Positions 37,484 to 49,055 are shown, counted from the stretch's first letter. The stretch is 64,000 bases of DNA from Enoplosus armatus (GCF_043641665.1 NC_092199.1:20092860-20156859); one strand, 5' to 3'. Made by a program: numbers and translations. The notes: generated from the sequence alone by a model not told the origin.

Positions 37484-39507
37484 GGAGCTGAAATAAAGAC
37501 ATGACTAAGTGGAATGTGGCAGAATATGTATGGACTGAAACGCTGAAGTGAATTTCATATTATCATAAGGCTGACTAATGGCCTATGCCAGCGTATCAGT
37601 AATAACACAGCTTGTAATGCATCATACTCTCCACGATAAGTTCTATTTACATTGCGCGTCGTCACTGGACTTTTTTCAAACCCCACAGAGACAGCAGTAG
37701 AGTTACATGTCCGCCATGCTGAACCCTGGGTAATGAATCAGACTGCATGTGTTATCCTATGTCTGGAAGACAGAGTGCCCGCCTGCTGCGACTGACCGCT
37801 CTGCAACAGCTTTACATAGCCGTGACAATTATCTCCATCAATCACGTGGGCCCGTTTCTGCAGAATGGAATATGTAGTGCGTGGAAACTGGCTGGGAAAT
37901 ATGGAAAATGACAAACACGTCTCTGGAGGGGCACATTTCTGTTGATAAAGATGTCACGGTATCTGCTCCATCAGTGCTGCTACATGAGGTCATCTGTAGA
38001 TACAAGTTTTAGTTTTTGTCAACGGTGCCTGGATCCCAAAGGCGAGGTTCTCCTAGAAGTAGATGTGTCGCCCTCTAGTGGCTAATCAACCCCAATACTT
38101 TTGACAAAACAATATCACCTCAAGGCCCATTTAGTAGCTGGTCTGGAGCTTTTGTTCCTATCACCTATCACATGATCTCAATCAGCAGTTGATCAAATTT
38201 CCATTTTTCCTGAGCACTTTAAGGGGCCATGCCAATGTGGTTGCAGGTTTTAGCTGTTTAACTACAAATCATTTTGCTGACCGTTGTTTTTCCTACCTTC
38301 TCAGCTCGTCATTGGTTTCCATTCATTTTTGTTCAACATGAAAATGCAGACTTTGGAAACTTGTGTAATCAGTTATTACACAATTATTTTTGCGAGTGTT
38401 ACATTGCGGTTGTGTGCGCGCGGTAATGCAATATAAGAGCAGACTTTACTGTGATGGGCTCCACAATTCAAGCAAGATGCGAGAGCCTCCTAATAGATTT
38501 TATGAAATTAATGGAAACCACAATTAAATACAATTAAACGTCTAAAACACCAGAGCACGGTTTGCAGAATGGATCTGCCATTACGTGAAGAATATGTGAT
38601 GTGATGTGAAACCACGGGTCCTTGTTGGCTTAAAGGCTGAACATTAAAGCAGTTGTTTCCAAAACTTTGGATCATATCAAGTGATTTTCACCAGCAGAGC
38701 CCAGTTTTCATGGAAATGTAGATGTGCACATTTCCATGTTCGGAGAGCACTTTTTGTTAACTGTTTCCAAGTATTACTAACACTTGATACCGCGTTTCAC
38801 TTGCAACACCATGTCAGGGGTGAATACATTCGTAACATTGGGCAGACGAATCTGGCAAAAGCCAACACTGAGAACCTGTCGTTCAAGATACTGGGGGAGA
38901 TTCACTTTTTTGAATATGTCGCTTGTGAGTCTCCCAACTTTATGGAAGTGACTGTTTGAAGGAGCACTCCTTTTCAGTGTGTCTGAATGAGGGATGGGTC
39001 GTGCAAATGATCCGATGCAAAAACAGAACCAAACGCGTTTGTAGAACAAATAATGAATTCACTCCTTTCACATCTTTTCGCTTTTATTTAAAACATTTCA
39101 TCACAGCACCAGCGAGACTTGAGACACAATCAGGTTTTAAATGCAACGAGCGGAGAGATGTGCGGTTTTGCACCACTAGATGTCACCGTTTGGCTTGTTC
39201 GCGGTGTGGTCCGAGAGGAAACGTCTATTCAGCCACACCGCTCCGATGGACTTCATTCTGGGATGAGATGCCATTTGTTGATCAGGGTAGAATCATTCTT
39301 CCTCTTCTCCTCTACGGCTACAAACACTCTGAAACACTCGGTCGGTAAATCAACGTTGAAAGAGTGCAACTGTCCATAGTAGGGATAAAGCATTACGCTT
39401 ATATTCACTGTATGTACATGTAATATTTGATCCCACATATATATGAATGGTTTATTAGTTGTTTGGGTTTCAGAGTGTTTAAGCATCTTGTGAAGGTCTA
39501 AATAAAA

Positions 39508-39795
39508 GGTTTCCCAAACTGGGGATTGGGACCCCTGAAGAGGACGCTAAATAAATCTGAGGGGGTCACGAGATGAGGCAGAAACAACGTATGTGCAACA
39601 AATAACCTTAATCAAAAAAACAAACAAAAAAATTTCTTCAGGCCTTTGAAAATGATTCAAATAAAATAAAACAAAACAGGAAAACCGCTTGTGGTCGACC
39701 TGGTCACAACCTGTAGACAAATGCGCACCGTAATTAGGGTTAATTGAAGGGTTTTGAAGGGGTCATACAAAGGTTGGGAATCACTGATCTAAATA
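39508..39795. mobile_element. Short non-autonomous DNA element with inverted ends
   Basis: Starts 'ggtttcccaaactggggattgggacccctgaag' and ends 'gtcatacaaaggttgggaatcactgatcta', with an internal 'ctgagggggtcacgagatga'. The ends are loosely inverted ('tttcccaa' against 'ttgggaat'). I recognise this as a common teleost repeat, possibly hAT-like. It ends about 145 bp before the pts stop codon on the plus map. Confidence 0.5.
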
Positions 39796-39939
39796 CTGTT
39801 TTCAAGCTTCTACAAGAATTCCGAGCATCCGGGTTCGCTACAAAATCTTTGGTCTACAAAGTGCACGTATAACAATATCAAGTCTTTATAAACCTGTATC
39901 CGTCTAAGTAGGCAAACAGTGAAGTTAAATAAACAGCAA

Positions 39940-40108
39940 TTAATGGCACTTGCACATGTCCAGGGCTACCAAAGTCGACCTTCTACTCTCCTCGGTAAAC
40001 ACAACGATGTTCTTATCCGACTCGTGAATCTTGATCTCGTAGAGCAGGTTGGGTGGGAGTGCCTTCACCATGTTGTCCCAGATGTAGACGGCCACGTTCT
40101 CAGTCGTG
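39940..40108 (-). CDS. pts: 6-pyruvoyl-tetrahydropterin synthase, last coding exon (exon 6)
   Basis: Minus strand, acceptor 'cggcccattag' and stop TAA at 39,942-39,940. It encodes (S)TTENVAVYIWDNMVKALPPN then LLYEIKIHESDKNIVVFTEE. This matches the PTPS C-terminal core STTENVAVYIWDNL and the final strand with the conserved Glu that positions the pterin ring (E in ..HESDKN../YETDNN..). The enzyme makes 6-pyruvoyl-tetrahydropterin from dihydroneopterin triphosphate in tetrahydrobiopterin synthesis, as a cytosolic hexamer. The frame continues about 15 residues (SRRSTLVALDMCKCH) beyond where human PTS ends. Confidence 0.93.
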
Positions 40109-40193
40109 CTAATGGGCCGAGAAAAAAGGGGAGAATCACTCGGCGTGGGCGTGGGCGAGTGCGATCTGTAGACGCTGATTTGGGGACACTCAC

Positions 40194-40264
40194 CTGACGA
40201 CGTTGGCAAAGTACGGGACGTCCTTATCCAGGTTTTTATGGTCCAGCGTAGTCATGATGACGTC
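40194..40264 (-). CDS. pts: 6-pyruvoyl-tetrahydropterin synthase, exon 5
   Basis: Minus-strand exon of 71 nt, acceptor 'ccctcctgcag' and donor 'GTCGTCAG|gtgagtg'. It encodes DVIMTTLDHKNLDKDVPYFA then NVV(S). The LDHKN motif carries the Asp-His pair of the catalytic triad. The size and phase equal those of human PTS exon 5. It splices correctly to the 40,108 acceptor (AG|C, Ser). Confidence 0.93.
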
Positions 40265-40624
40265 CTGCAGGAGGGAACCAATCAATCAATGTCGTCGGTC
40301 AACAAAAAGCTGCAAGAATAACTCTCAGCATTTAAGTCCAGCAGGCGTGCAAGGAATCGGACTTGATTACTTGGTGCTGACGTGATACAGGAGAAGGAAA
40401 ATAAGTGACATAACTGATGAAATGTGTTGTATCAAAAGAGCTTGCACAGAGTAGGAGGCCCTTTTCAGACCAAAACACAAAGCTTCCAAACGGGCATTGT
40501 TAGCGCTGATCTCTCCCGGAGGTCGTCCGTGTACAGCTTACACCTAGGCCACACGTTTGAATTTCGGTGAAAAACTAAACAGGGTTAGGTTTGGAAACCA
40601 CTATGCTTAAATCTATCTCCCTTT

Positions 40625-41095
40625 AAAGCTGCACTCGTCGATATTTTTAAACGAATAACGGGACAGTTATCCCCGGAGTCTGCAGCTCCCCTATGTTCCA
40701 TGAAGCATTTTAGCTTCTTTTAGCTCATTGTTTTTGTTCTGAAGGCCCACACTGCTCATCCGCCTCGTTTCAGACCGCAGCTGGCGGCCGTTTCCACCCA
40801 AAAAAGCCCTACCCACCCAGCACCAAATACCAGACAGACACGGTTAGCAACAAGCCGGTGAACACAGTGGAGTATTTATCCGCTTTAAGAGCCAGAGCCA
40901 TTCCTCTCAGGAGTTGGTGGAGACCAAAAACAGAGCTGAAAGAATTGGGAATATTGGACTTATATATTTGTTGGGTCGCCCGAAAAAAAAAGAAAAAAAA
41001 AAGAAAGTCAAATGAATGTCAATGCTGCTCTGCGTCTGGATGTGTAAACAGGCAACTAACGTGTTCGCCATATCAACGTTACAGGGTGCTACGTT
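40625..41095. repeat. Interspersed repeat, family C
   Basis: 'aaagctgcactcgtcgat', 'ttttagcttcttttagctcattgtttt', 'ggttagcaacaagccggtgaacacagtggagtatttatccgctttaagagcc', 'aggagttggtggagaccaaaaacagagctgaaag', 'aatgctgctctgcgtctggatgtgtaaacaggcaact'. It lies in the pts intron between exons 5 and 4. Confidence 0.65.
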
Positions 41096-41722
41096 TTAGT
41101 TTTACAGACGCATTGTGAGGATGTACTTGTAGCTGTACTTCAGCTCATATCAGAAGTCTTATCATCATTAATCGTGAACACCTGCAGTGCTCCTACTGGT
41201 AATTATTCTACTTGAAATATAATCATTTGTATGAAAAGACTTAAGTAAAAAGTAGCAACACCGCAGCGCAAAAAATACTCTATATTCACATCAAAATGTA
41301 TGTTAGTACTACGTTTTGCAGAATGGTCCATTTCAGAATAATGCACATTATATTACTGGATTATAAATGGTGATGTGTTATGTGAGTCAACGTCACTTTA
41401 ATGTTGCAGCTGGCAAAAGTGGGGCTGACTCCAACTCATTACTCATTACAGTAATATGTAGTAATGCATCATCGTTTATCAGACGGTTATGATTTGTTAT
41501 GAATCATCTGAAGTTATCAGATAAATGCGGGGCAGTCAAAGGTGCAATATTTGCCTCTGACATGTAGCGGAGTGGTGTAAAGCAGCATAAAATGGAAATA
41601 CTGTGATGGGTTACATATACTTTGTTACATCTTCAGTCTTTATAGAGTGGCTGTGTTTTTTGTTTGTTTTTTTGTGTGTGCGTGTGTGTGTGTGCGATCC
41701 TTGCTTGTTGAGACCATCTTAC

Positions 41723-41779
41723 CTCGATGCACTTCTTCAAGTCCGTCAAGTTCATGACCATGCCAGTGAGACGATCAAT
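41723..41779 (-). CDS. pts: 6-pyruvoyl-tetrahydropterin synthase, exon 4
   Basis: Minus-strand exon of exactly 57 nt, phase 0 at both ends, acceptor 'gcgtccgcag' and donor 'ATCGAG|gtaaga'. It encodes IDRLTGMVMNLTDLKKCIE, matching human IDPATGMVMNLADLKKYME (exon 4, also 57 nt). GMVMNL.DLK is the PTPS signature of the second helix. Confidence 0.93.
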
Positions 41780-43396
41780 CTGCGGACGCACACGCACAGG
41801 TGAAGGTCAAGCATGCTGTTGTTGATGTGTGTCCCACACACACACACACACACACTAGTGTGTTTTATGTGTGTGCGTGATCGCGTTGTGCGCAAGCATC
41901 ACGTCAAAAGATGAGCCATGACTCATTTTCTATTCAGTCTGACCTTGTTTCATGTGAAGTCGTGATTCAAGTCCTCTGTTATATTTTTGTCAAATCAAAT
42001 TTAAATGCAAAGCCCAAATAAATGAATTGCAGACATTCTGCCAGAAATAAAATGAAGGTGGGGAAATACTGAATGCTACTGCTAAATTCTTTATTCTTTT
42101 TTTTTTTTTTTTTAATATGAGCTACTGAGCCTGTCTTTTTGTTTTCAGTCATGTTTGTGAGCCATGATTTTAACAAGTCAAACAAGAGGGGGGGTTATTG
42201 ACACGTGCTGCCTTCAGGTACGCCTCATATGCTCAGAAGCCAAAAGTCTGGAAGTTGTAAATTGCAACAATGGCATAGAAAAAGGGGTAAGAGATGAGAC
42301 ACTTTGCGATCAATCTACAACGTTTATAAACAGGAAATTCATCTGTAATTATTTTGATAATCAGCTGATCGGATCCGATCATTGTCAACTGAATATCTTA
42401 TGGGTTTTTTTGGACTGTCAGACAATACATTTGTTTGCGTAACTTTGGACGGGTGTATTTGTCACAATTTGCTTATAGATCAGACAACTAATCGACAGAA
42501 AATAATGGCAGATTAATCACTAATGAAAATACCTGCTAATTCGTGGCTTCTGTTTTAGCAGAATAATAATAAAAAAAAGAGATTTAATATAATTGGCATA
42601 TTAGCCATATGGCCTAATTATTGGTTCATTTTTCCTATGTAACTTTTGTTTGCCATGTTGCTACTTTTTCTGTACACTTTTTAGAAGCTTTATTAATACA
42701 ACAATATGTAAATATAGTAAACCTAAAAACAAAACTTAATACGCTAAAAGGTATTTATTGATGGATGCTATAATATCTTAAAGATCAGGCAGCGCAGTAC
42801 GAATTTGTGTTTCTAAAGACTAATGGTCAAAAAAAAATCAGCAATTAGCAATATAGCCGAATTATTCCCTCATATCTTCTTGTGTAACTCTTCATTTGCT
42901 CTTCCATTTTACCTCTGTCTGTATGGTCAGCCACCTTTGTACGGGCCGCGATTGGATACCACGCCATTCTTTACGGCAGCACCTGAAGGCAGCACCAGCG
43001 CCGGGCAATGACTCGCACCTGCGGATTCGAATGGACTACAAATCCCACGGAGACCGGTGCTAACGCCTCAGGTTGAGTTCATTTAATATGTACAGTAGTA
43101 AACATAGATGGCTGCCGGTGACATTAACGCCGCTTTGTACGCACTGTAGCTGGGATGCATTGTCTTCTCCATGCCGAGGACCTCCGCTCGCCGCTCGGCA
43201 GCGCGAGTGTCCGTCGAATATTCTATCTTTTTGTCTTTGCAGCGCATATTAAAGATACATATTAATATAATATTTAAAAAAACCTACAAACTTGTCAGTG
43301 CTCTTAGTTTACATCGGCGTACACCTGTATCTGTAATGCAGCCAGGTTTAGGAAGTAGAGGCTGTATAAGCCAACCTCCCGACGGTCTGTAACTAC

Positions 43397-43488
43397 CTGT
43401 GGAGTCGGTGGCTGGCGCTGAAGCTCTCCACCCGGGTGATGTATCCGATACGCTCCTCCGCGCTGCCGCTCGCCGAGGATCCTGCCAT
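43397..43488 (-). CDS. pts: 6-pyruvoyl-tetrahydropterin synthase, exon 1
   Basis: Minus strand, ATG at 43,488 in context 'gaccATGG'. The exon is 92 nt and ends in phase 2 like human exon 1, donor 'CCACAG|gtagtt'. It encodes MAGSSASGSAEERIGYITRV then ESFSASHRLH. SFSASHRL holds the first of the three zinc-binding histidines. The surrounding sequence is GC-rich. Exons 2 and 3 (in human 80 and 23 nt, encoding the LFGKCNNPNGHGHNY region) were not found between here and 41,779 on either strand. Exon 1 (phase 2) cannot join exon 4 (phase 0) directly without breaking frame. Confidence 0.9.
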
Positions 43489-43640
43489 GGTCAGTAACGT
43501 CGGCCCTTTTACCCGAGAGATGGGGACGAGGACTATAATAATCCGCCGATGAGAGCCCGGAAAGAGAAGGGATGAAATAGGCTGTCCGCCGGAGCTCCAG
43601 CCTCCCCCAGTCCCCGTGACTCACGCTGCCCGCCCATTGG
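43489..43640 (-). promoter_or_regulatory. pts: Probable pts promoter/5' UTR
   Basis: Relatively GC- and CpG-rich sequence immediately upstream (minus sense) of the pts ATG, with 'gccaatggg' (CCAAT-type box; plus-strand cccattggc) near 43,631. No TATA box is evident. This fits a housekeeping CpG-type promoter. Confidence 0.4.
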
Positions 43641-44739
43641 CTCAAACCAGGGCGTAAATACAGCTCACATGTCTCAGAAGCCCTCAGGCTGAGTGGCTTT
43701 AAACTTTAAACTTTAAAGTAAGTAACAGCAAACCAGATACACCAATCTTCTTCATTAAAAGTGAGTATAGGCCAGAAAGGTCTTTTATTTTAGTGTTAAT
43801 TACTACAATGCATTTCCTGCTCATGAAGTATTTGCAAGTGCAAAGCGTTCAGTTATCTTTGTATCACAAGTGATTCCAAAAAGACAAGAAGCACCAGATT
43901 TGTCCACCACATTATTTGCAGGATCAGCGGTGATATTGGCCACATGCTGATGTGTGGACGTGCAGTATGAACAGCATTTTAATGTTAGGAGCTGGCACAG
44001 CATTCAGATCCCTCCTTTCAGTAAAAGCTGAACTACTACTGTGTTAACCCCCCCCCCCCCACACACACACACATACATACACAATAAGTCCCCAGTTGAA
44101 AGTGCTCCTTGAGTAAAAGTACATAAGCGTGAGTGACAGAACGTGCCTGAAGTATCAAAAGTGAAAGTCGATGCAGAGAAATGGCCCTTGTGAGTGTTAT
44201 ACATATTTGTTTAGATCAGCATACATGACGATTTATACCTCTCCTCAGGTAGTTTAGCTATGGAATAATGCGTTTTACAAGATCATTTTCTGTTTCTCTT
44301 GTAAAACCATAATAAAGTACAGTACGGAAGCATGGAAGCTGGTATGGATGACCATTTGAGGATGGGTGTGCCCACACCTTGAGGCCTCAAGTCATGAGGC
44401 AGTCATTTGAGAGTCACCAGCAGTGCCGTCCTTCCTCCATCCGATGAGGAAACATGCGGCCGTGGTCGTTCACTTGTCATGTGCTAAACCAGAAAATATG
44501 TAAAGACACTGGGGGTAATTTACCAAGGATGGTGATGATGATGATGATGATGATTTACAATTATTTGTCGCTAATGAGTCAGATGTGAGGTGTGTTCATA
44601 TTTATTGAAACTGGCTCGTCAGTGGGCATTGACCCCGATGGCAGATTATTGTTATTGTGTCTGTTTAAGAGAGAGCGATAAAGAGAAACAACGTTGGGGT
44701 CAGGTCCATATGATGTGAAAAATATCACTCCTTTGTAAT

Positions 44740-45570
44740 TTTTTATTAATTATTGCAATAAACAGTAGTCAATTGCAGATTGGATTCCAGGACACTAGTG
44801 TTAAAACATTGCTGAGAAGATATAAATTCTTCAGGCTTTAGCAGCACGAAATAATAAATTCTCAATTGCAGATTGTATTTCTGGAATTTTGAAAAGTGGA
44901 AAAGATCACTGCTTTGGAATGTTGCATGAATCGTTGTCATTAAAAATTAAGTCGTCTTCAGATTGTAATCCTGAAATTTGGAATAGTGTAAAAGATTACA
45001 CACTTGGAATTTTTCACGAATCATTGTAACTCACCCTAACCCTATTGCAGATTGTATTCCTGGAATTTGGGATCATGTAAAAGATCACTCCTTTGGAATT
45101 TTTCATTAATTGTTGTTAACAATTGACATTCAATTGCAGATTGTATTCCTGGGTTTTAGGGTAGTGTAAAAGATCACTCCTTTGGAATGTTTCTTGAATT
45201 GTTGTCATTAAAAATTAAGCCATTTTCAGATTGTAATCCTGGAATTTGGAATAGTGTAAAAGATTTGCACACTTGGAATTTTTCATTAATCATTGTAACT
45301 AACCCTAACCCAATTGCAAATTGTATTCCTGGAATTTGGGACAGTGTAAAAGATCACTCCTTTGGAATGTGTCATGAATTGTTTTTAACAATTAATATTC
45401 ATTGGCAGATTGTTTTCTTGGAATTTCAAAAAGTGGAAAAGATCGCTCATTTGGAATTTTTCATGAATTATTGCAATTAACAATACTCAATTGCAGATTG
45501 CATTTTTTGTTTGGAATTTGGGATAGTGTAAAAGATCATTCGTTTGGAATGTGGCATATTTCTTACATGA
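44740..45570. repeat. Minisatellite, about 90-bp unit, about 9 copies, three-unit higher order
   Basis: The word 'ttgcagattgtattcctggaatttggga.agtgtaaaagatcactcctttggaatttttcat.aatt' recurs. 'cagattg' starts lie near 44,776, 44,865, 44,957, 45,048, 45,137, 45,225, 45,317, 45,405 and 45,494. Every third unit is of a distinct type ('cagattgtaatcctg...acacttggaat...cattgtaactcaccctaaccc' at 44,957 and 45,225). Copies of one type are about 268 bp apart, which indicates a three-unit higher-order array. Two units contain telomere-like 'ccctaaccc'. Confidence 0.85.
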
Positions 45571-45948
45571 CAGTTATGACACATTTTTAGTCAAGTGCCT
45601 GTTGTCTTAGATTTTGTTTAGCCCATAATATCACTAAATTGGAATGAGCTAGTTATGGCTGAATACAACATGTAAATAAAAAATGATATAAACTATCAGT
45701 TGTGGACTGAGTTGATTGCCACCCTGACCTTTTAATACTGATGGCATTAAATATATATTTATTGAAAGCCATTACCAACCATTATAACAGTATTGACATG
45801 GCAGAAAATCTTATTCACACCACCATTTCTTATTTTAACTGACAATATAGGAATTCTGAAATACACACAAAGAATGCTTGAACAATAACTTTAATGAACT
45901 TATATACTCATACTCATATATAACAATAGAGGCTTTCGTTTATTCATT

Positions 45949-46068
45949 TCAGCAACTTTTCATCAACTCGTACAACACATAGACGACAACGGCATACATC
46001 AGGATGGACAATACTGTAAAAGCAACGCTGAGAAGAAGGTCCAAATTCTTCCGAAATCTTCCGCAGCA
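45949..46068 (-). CDS. Terminal exon of a small membrane-anchored protein
   Basis: Minus strand. Acceptor 'tttgttttttag' is followed by 40 codons to TGA: CCGRFRKNLDLLLSVAFTVL then SILMYAVVVYVLYELMKSC. A Cys pair and basic residues precede one hydrophobic helix of about 24 residues that runs nearly to the C terminus, as in a tail-anchored protein or a short cytosolic-tail receptor. An AATAAA signal follows at about 45,945. I do not recognise the family. A related exon lies at 51,620-51,728. Upstream exons are uncertain. Confidence 0.45.
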   Translation of the reverse strand, partial: CCGRFRKNLDLLLSVAFTVLSILMYAVVVYVLYELMKSC

Positions 46069-46109
46069 CTAAAAAACAAATCAGTTATTATGGCCACTCA
46101 TAATGACAG

Positions 46110-47035
46110 ACTATATTGTTGAACAGTATAACAACAGCTGCTTCTGGTTGCTGCGCCCTTCCTTCTTCAACTGCTTGAGGAGGTGGGGCCATATCATCAA
46201 GGGGCTTGAGAAGGAAAGAAATTAGTTTTAGTTTTCAAGTTACACAATGAGTCTAATAAATACAGCACACTTAAACAAAAAAATTATCAAATTAAAATTG
46301 GTCTTACATGAGGAACAGCCAGGAGATGTTGTCTGGCTGTGCGGATCTCGGCATTGGTGGCTTTTTACAGTTTAGTTAGTGTCTGCATAAAGGCAAAGAG
46401 AAAAAGAAAACAAGAGCTTTCCAAATCTGGTGTGTCAGTGTTTCCAACTTCTAAATGTTTTGTGTTTCAACATCCAATGTTATATATCTGACAATTGATG
46501 AAATAGATGCAAAATATGCATCCTCTGCCAGCCGTTTATGTGGCATTAGACCCAGAAAAAAGGTGGGATATAATATTCTCTTCCTAGTCCCACTACATGT
46601 GCCAAAGTGTCTTACCCACAACATTTATTCCCTAGGTGACAGCGATTAGAGAGCTGGATAGACTTGTGTGGAATATAAGATTCAACGTCTGGATCATTAA
46701 GAACAATTACATTTTGGGAACAATTTTCTCAGATTTGGCCTTGTTACACTCGGCTTGTTTCACTTCTGTCTCTGAAGAAACCTCGACATACATTTGTGCT
46801 ATTGTATACATGTGCAACTATACACAAATTGAAACATGCTAGACTAAGACTGTAAGACTAAGCAAGCATCAACAACACACTAAGCAAGCACTTCATATTG
46901 CACACACTTGACCATAAAATTCATTTCACAGTGAGAAACCACAAAAATATTTCTACTTACACTCTCCTCAGTTGTTGATACAACCTTCTTTGTGGATTGT
47001 GATGCTCCTGGGAAATCCATGTAATCCATCCAAAA
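46110..47035 (-). other. Possible upstream exons of the membrane-anchored protein gene
   Basis: Minus-strand segments have splice-like borders. About 46,962-47,034 reads FWMDYMDFPGASQSTKKVVS after 'tttcaag' and ends '|gtaagt'. About 46,311-46,367 ends '|gtaaga'. A segment begins after 'ccttctcaag' near 46,209 and reads PLDDMAPPPQAVEEGRAQQP. The phases do not give one clean chain: the middle segment fits two frames, and the last segment lacks a strong donor (GCT|gttgtt). I report them as candidates only. Confidence 0.25.
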
Positions 47036-47954
47036 GACACCACCTTGAAATATGGAAAAGGCCACACACAGGCAATAGATACGTTTCTTGGAATCTATAT
47101 CAGTTTGTATTCAATATGTGGAATATTAAGTTCTTTGGATGCTAAACTTGGAAGCATTAGTGATTTATATTTAATATTTGTAACTACAATGCAAAGACTG
47201 GAAGGATTAATCACTCACAGTGCAAAGCATCGTCATTGGAATTCAAACTTATATGTGCTCTCCACCAGCTTGCCATTAATACTGAGGAAACCTCAGGGCA
47301 GCTTTATATATAGCCCAGCCAAGGTCTTCGGTCATTGGCTGATTGGCAACCAATCATAAGTGAGCTTGTCATATTGTGTTTAAGGAAATATGAGAGTATT
47401 AAAGATACCTTTTTTGGAATACAAAGTACATCTGTAAAATGAAGTCTTACATTACTTACAATAATAAAGGAGAAAAATATTATATAACATATATGACTCA
47501 ACACAAATTCAATTCTGCACTCTTTTTCATACACATACATATATACATACTGTATACATATTGTATTCTGGAAAAAAAAAAATACAGTTTATACAAATAA
47601 AATCCCAAGTAAAACACTTTAATAAAAATGTTTGGTTTTACATACATTATAGAGATATACATTTGTACAAATTTTTATGACTTCTTTTTTACAGCCACAA
47701 GGCCAGTTTCTTGTTATGTAATTTCTTTTCAAAAAAAGTGTGCCCCCCCCCTCCTTTAGATACTATTGGCAAAATTAAAGTTTTTTCAAAAATGTAAAGC
47801 AAATGAATATAACTGACAGAAACCTTCCAAATAAAATTAACAATTTCACTTCAAATTTGTGGCATACATTCTAAAAGGAAAAAAATGAACTCATGGGAAC
47901 AGTCCCTCCACCCTGCAACCCGTGTTTCCTGTTAAGCCTTTCCCTCTCCATCTC

Positions 47955-48710
47955 AAGTGCTGCCAAAGCCTTTCGCCTGCACCGCCCGCTTTCTGACTCT
48001 CAGCTTTCTAGGGCTAAATAATTTCCGAGCCATCCTGGGCTTAGTACTGCTCTTTTCACTGCACTGCTTTCTAGCCAAGGGACTCTTTGATGGAACCAGA
48101 TTTTATTCTGCGTCGTCACTGGGGTGCAGACCAAAAAGGGATTTGGCTGTATCTGCGGGGCAGCATCCGGGGCCAGTGGGCACGGGGCTGCTGACATGCT
48201 GTCCATCTCATCTGTGTCATCATTGTTGTATGGCTTGTTTCTTGTCACCGTTATGTTTTTGTCACCTTCCTTGTGTTTTGTTACAGTTTTTGTCTTTCTG
48301 ACCTTGGCACTTGTTCTTTCTGCTTTTGCGCTGTGTTCCTGTGGTGATTTGGGGGTTCTTTTTCTAGGTATTTCCTCTTCGCTTTCTGAACTTGAGCCCT
48401 CTTGCTGCCTCCTCCTCTTTATTTCCTTCTTTTTGCCCTTGCTCCTTCTACGTTTACTGCCCTGACCGTTTACTGTCCTCTCTCCTCTGCTCTTGTCCTT
48501 CTGTTGTCGTTGTTCATCATCTGCTTCTCCTGTTACTGTCCTTCTGCACTGCTGCTCTCTTTCCTCTGCTCGCATCCATCTGTTGTCGCTGTTTGTCAGT
48601 GTCTGCCTGTTGTGTCTGTATCCATGCCTCCTCCTCTGAGGACTCCTCCAGGCATCTTGCTTTTGCTTTGTCTTCCTGCAGTGACTTTGTGGTTCTTCTC
48701 CTGGACGGTG
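47955..48710 (-). pseudogene. Inverted partial copy of the basic-repeat (63-64 kb) exon
   Basis: Minus strand, nearly identical to parts of the plus-strand exon at 63.4-64.0 kb: RRRTTKSLQEDKAKARCLEE.. then, after a junction near 48,520, DDEQRQQKDKSRGERTVNGQ.., ..SSSESEEEIPRKRTPKSPQE... Relative to the plus copy it lacks 173 bp (63,574-63,746) joined at a shared CAG, which shifts the frame. The first frame ends DSNRRSR-stop; the second continues to a stop at 48,000. No earlier exons of the gene accompany it. It shows the 3' continuation of the plus gene that is cut at the window edge (...GDKNITVTRNKPYNNDDTDE...). Confidence 0.75.
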
Positions 48711-48954
48711 CGGTTATGGCACATGGCACAGTATGGAGACAGTTGTCTTCTGGGGCGTGTGGGGAAAGAGTACAGCAACAAGTTGTAATGTTAGCGATGT
48801 CATTGTTGATGAAATTTGTCACATCAACCCTCAACAGAATTGCAATGCCACATCTCTGGACATTTTTAAGACAAGTGAAAACATTCACCAAGGCCTGTGG
48901 TCTAATGTCTAACTAAAATCCACAGCAACATTCCTCGTCTCATTTTCTGCTTTG

Positions 48955-49055
48955 TATTTTTTTTTTATGTGTCTCCATTTTTGTAAAGCATTATTGGGTC
49001 CCTTGAAAGGCACAATACAAATTTGCATTATTATTATTATTATTATTATTGCAGG
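48955..49055 (+). mobile_element. LINE/SINE 3' tail fragment with (ATT)n
   Basis: 'tgtaaagcattattgggtcccttgaaaggcacaatacaaatttgc' followed by about eight ATT units. This is the form of a retroelement 3' end (…TTGAAAGGCGCTATACAAAT) with a simple-repeat tail. Confidence 0.55.

Larger units (their letters stand above)
33891..39939. other. Intergenic region with repeats, no supported exon
   Basis: Between the candidate rod-gene start and the 3' end of pts I found no exon. A frame of about 168 codons near 35,579-36,085 lacks splice context and recognisable motifs. Family A, B and C repeats occupy parts of it. Confidence 0.5.

Noticed and set aside
42911..42935. Possible short pts exon 3 (a 22-nt GTGGCTGACC... 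segment before 'gtaaaa')
   Set aside because: Its length is 22 rather than 23 nt, there is no pyrimidine tract before the AG, and the translation does not match the expected V.VTV.GE.
44740..45570. Possible CRISPR-like array because of regular repeats
   Set aside because: There are no distinct spacers between short repeats: the whole 90-bp unit repeats, and the genome is eukaryotic.
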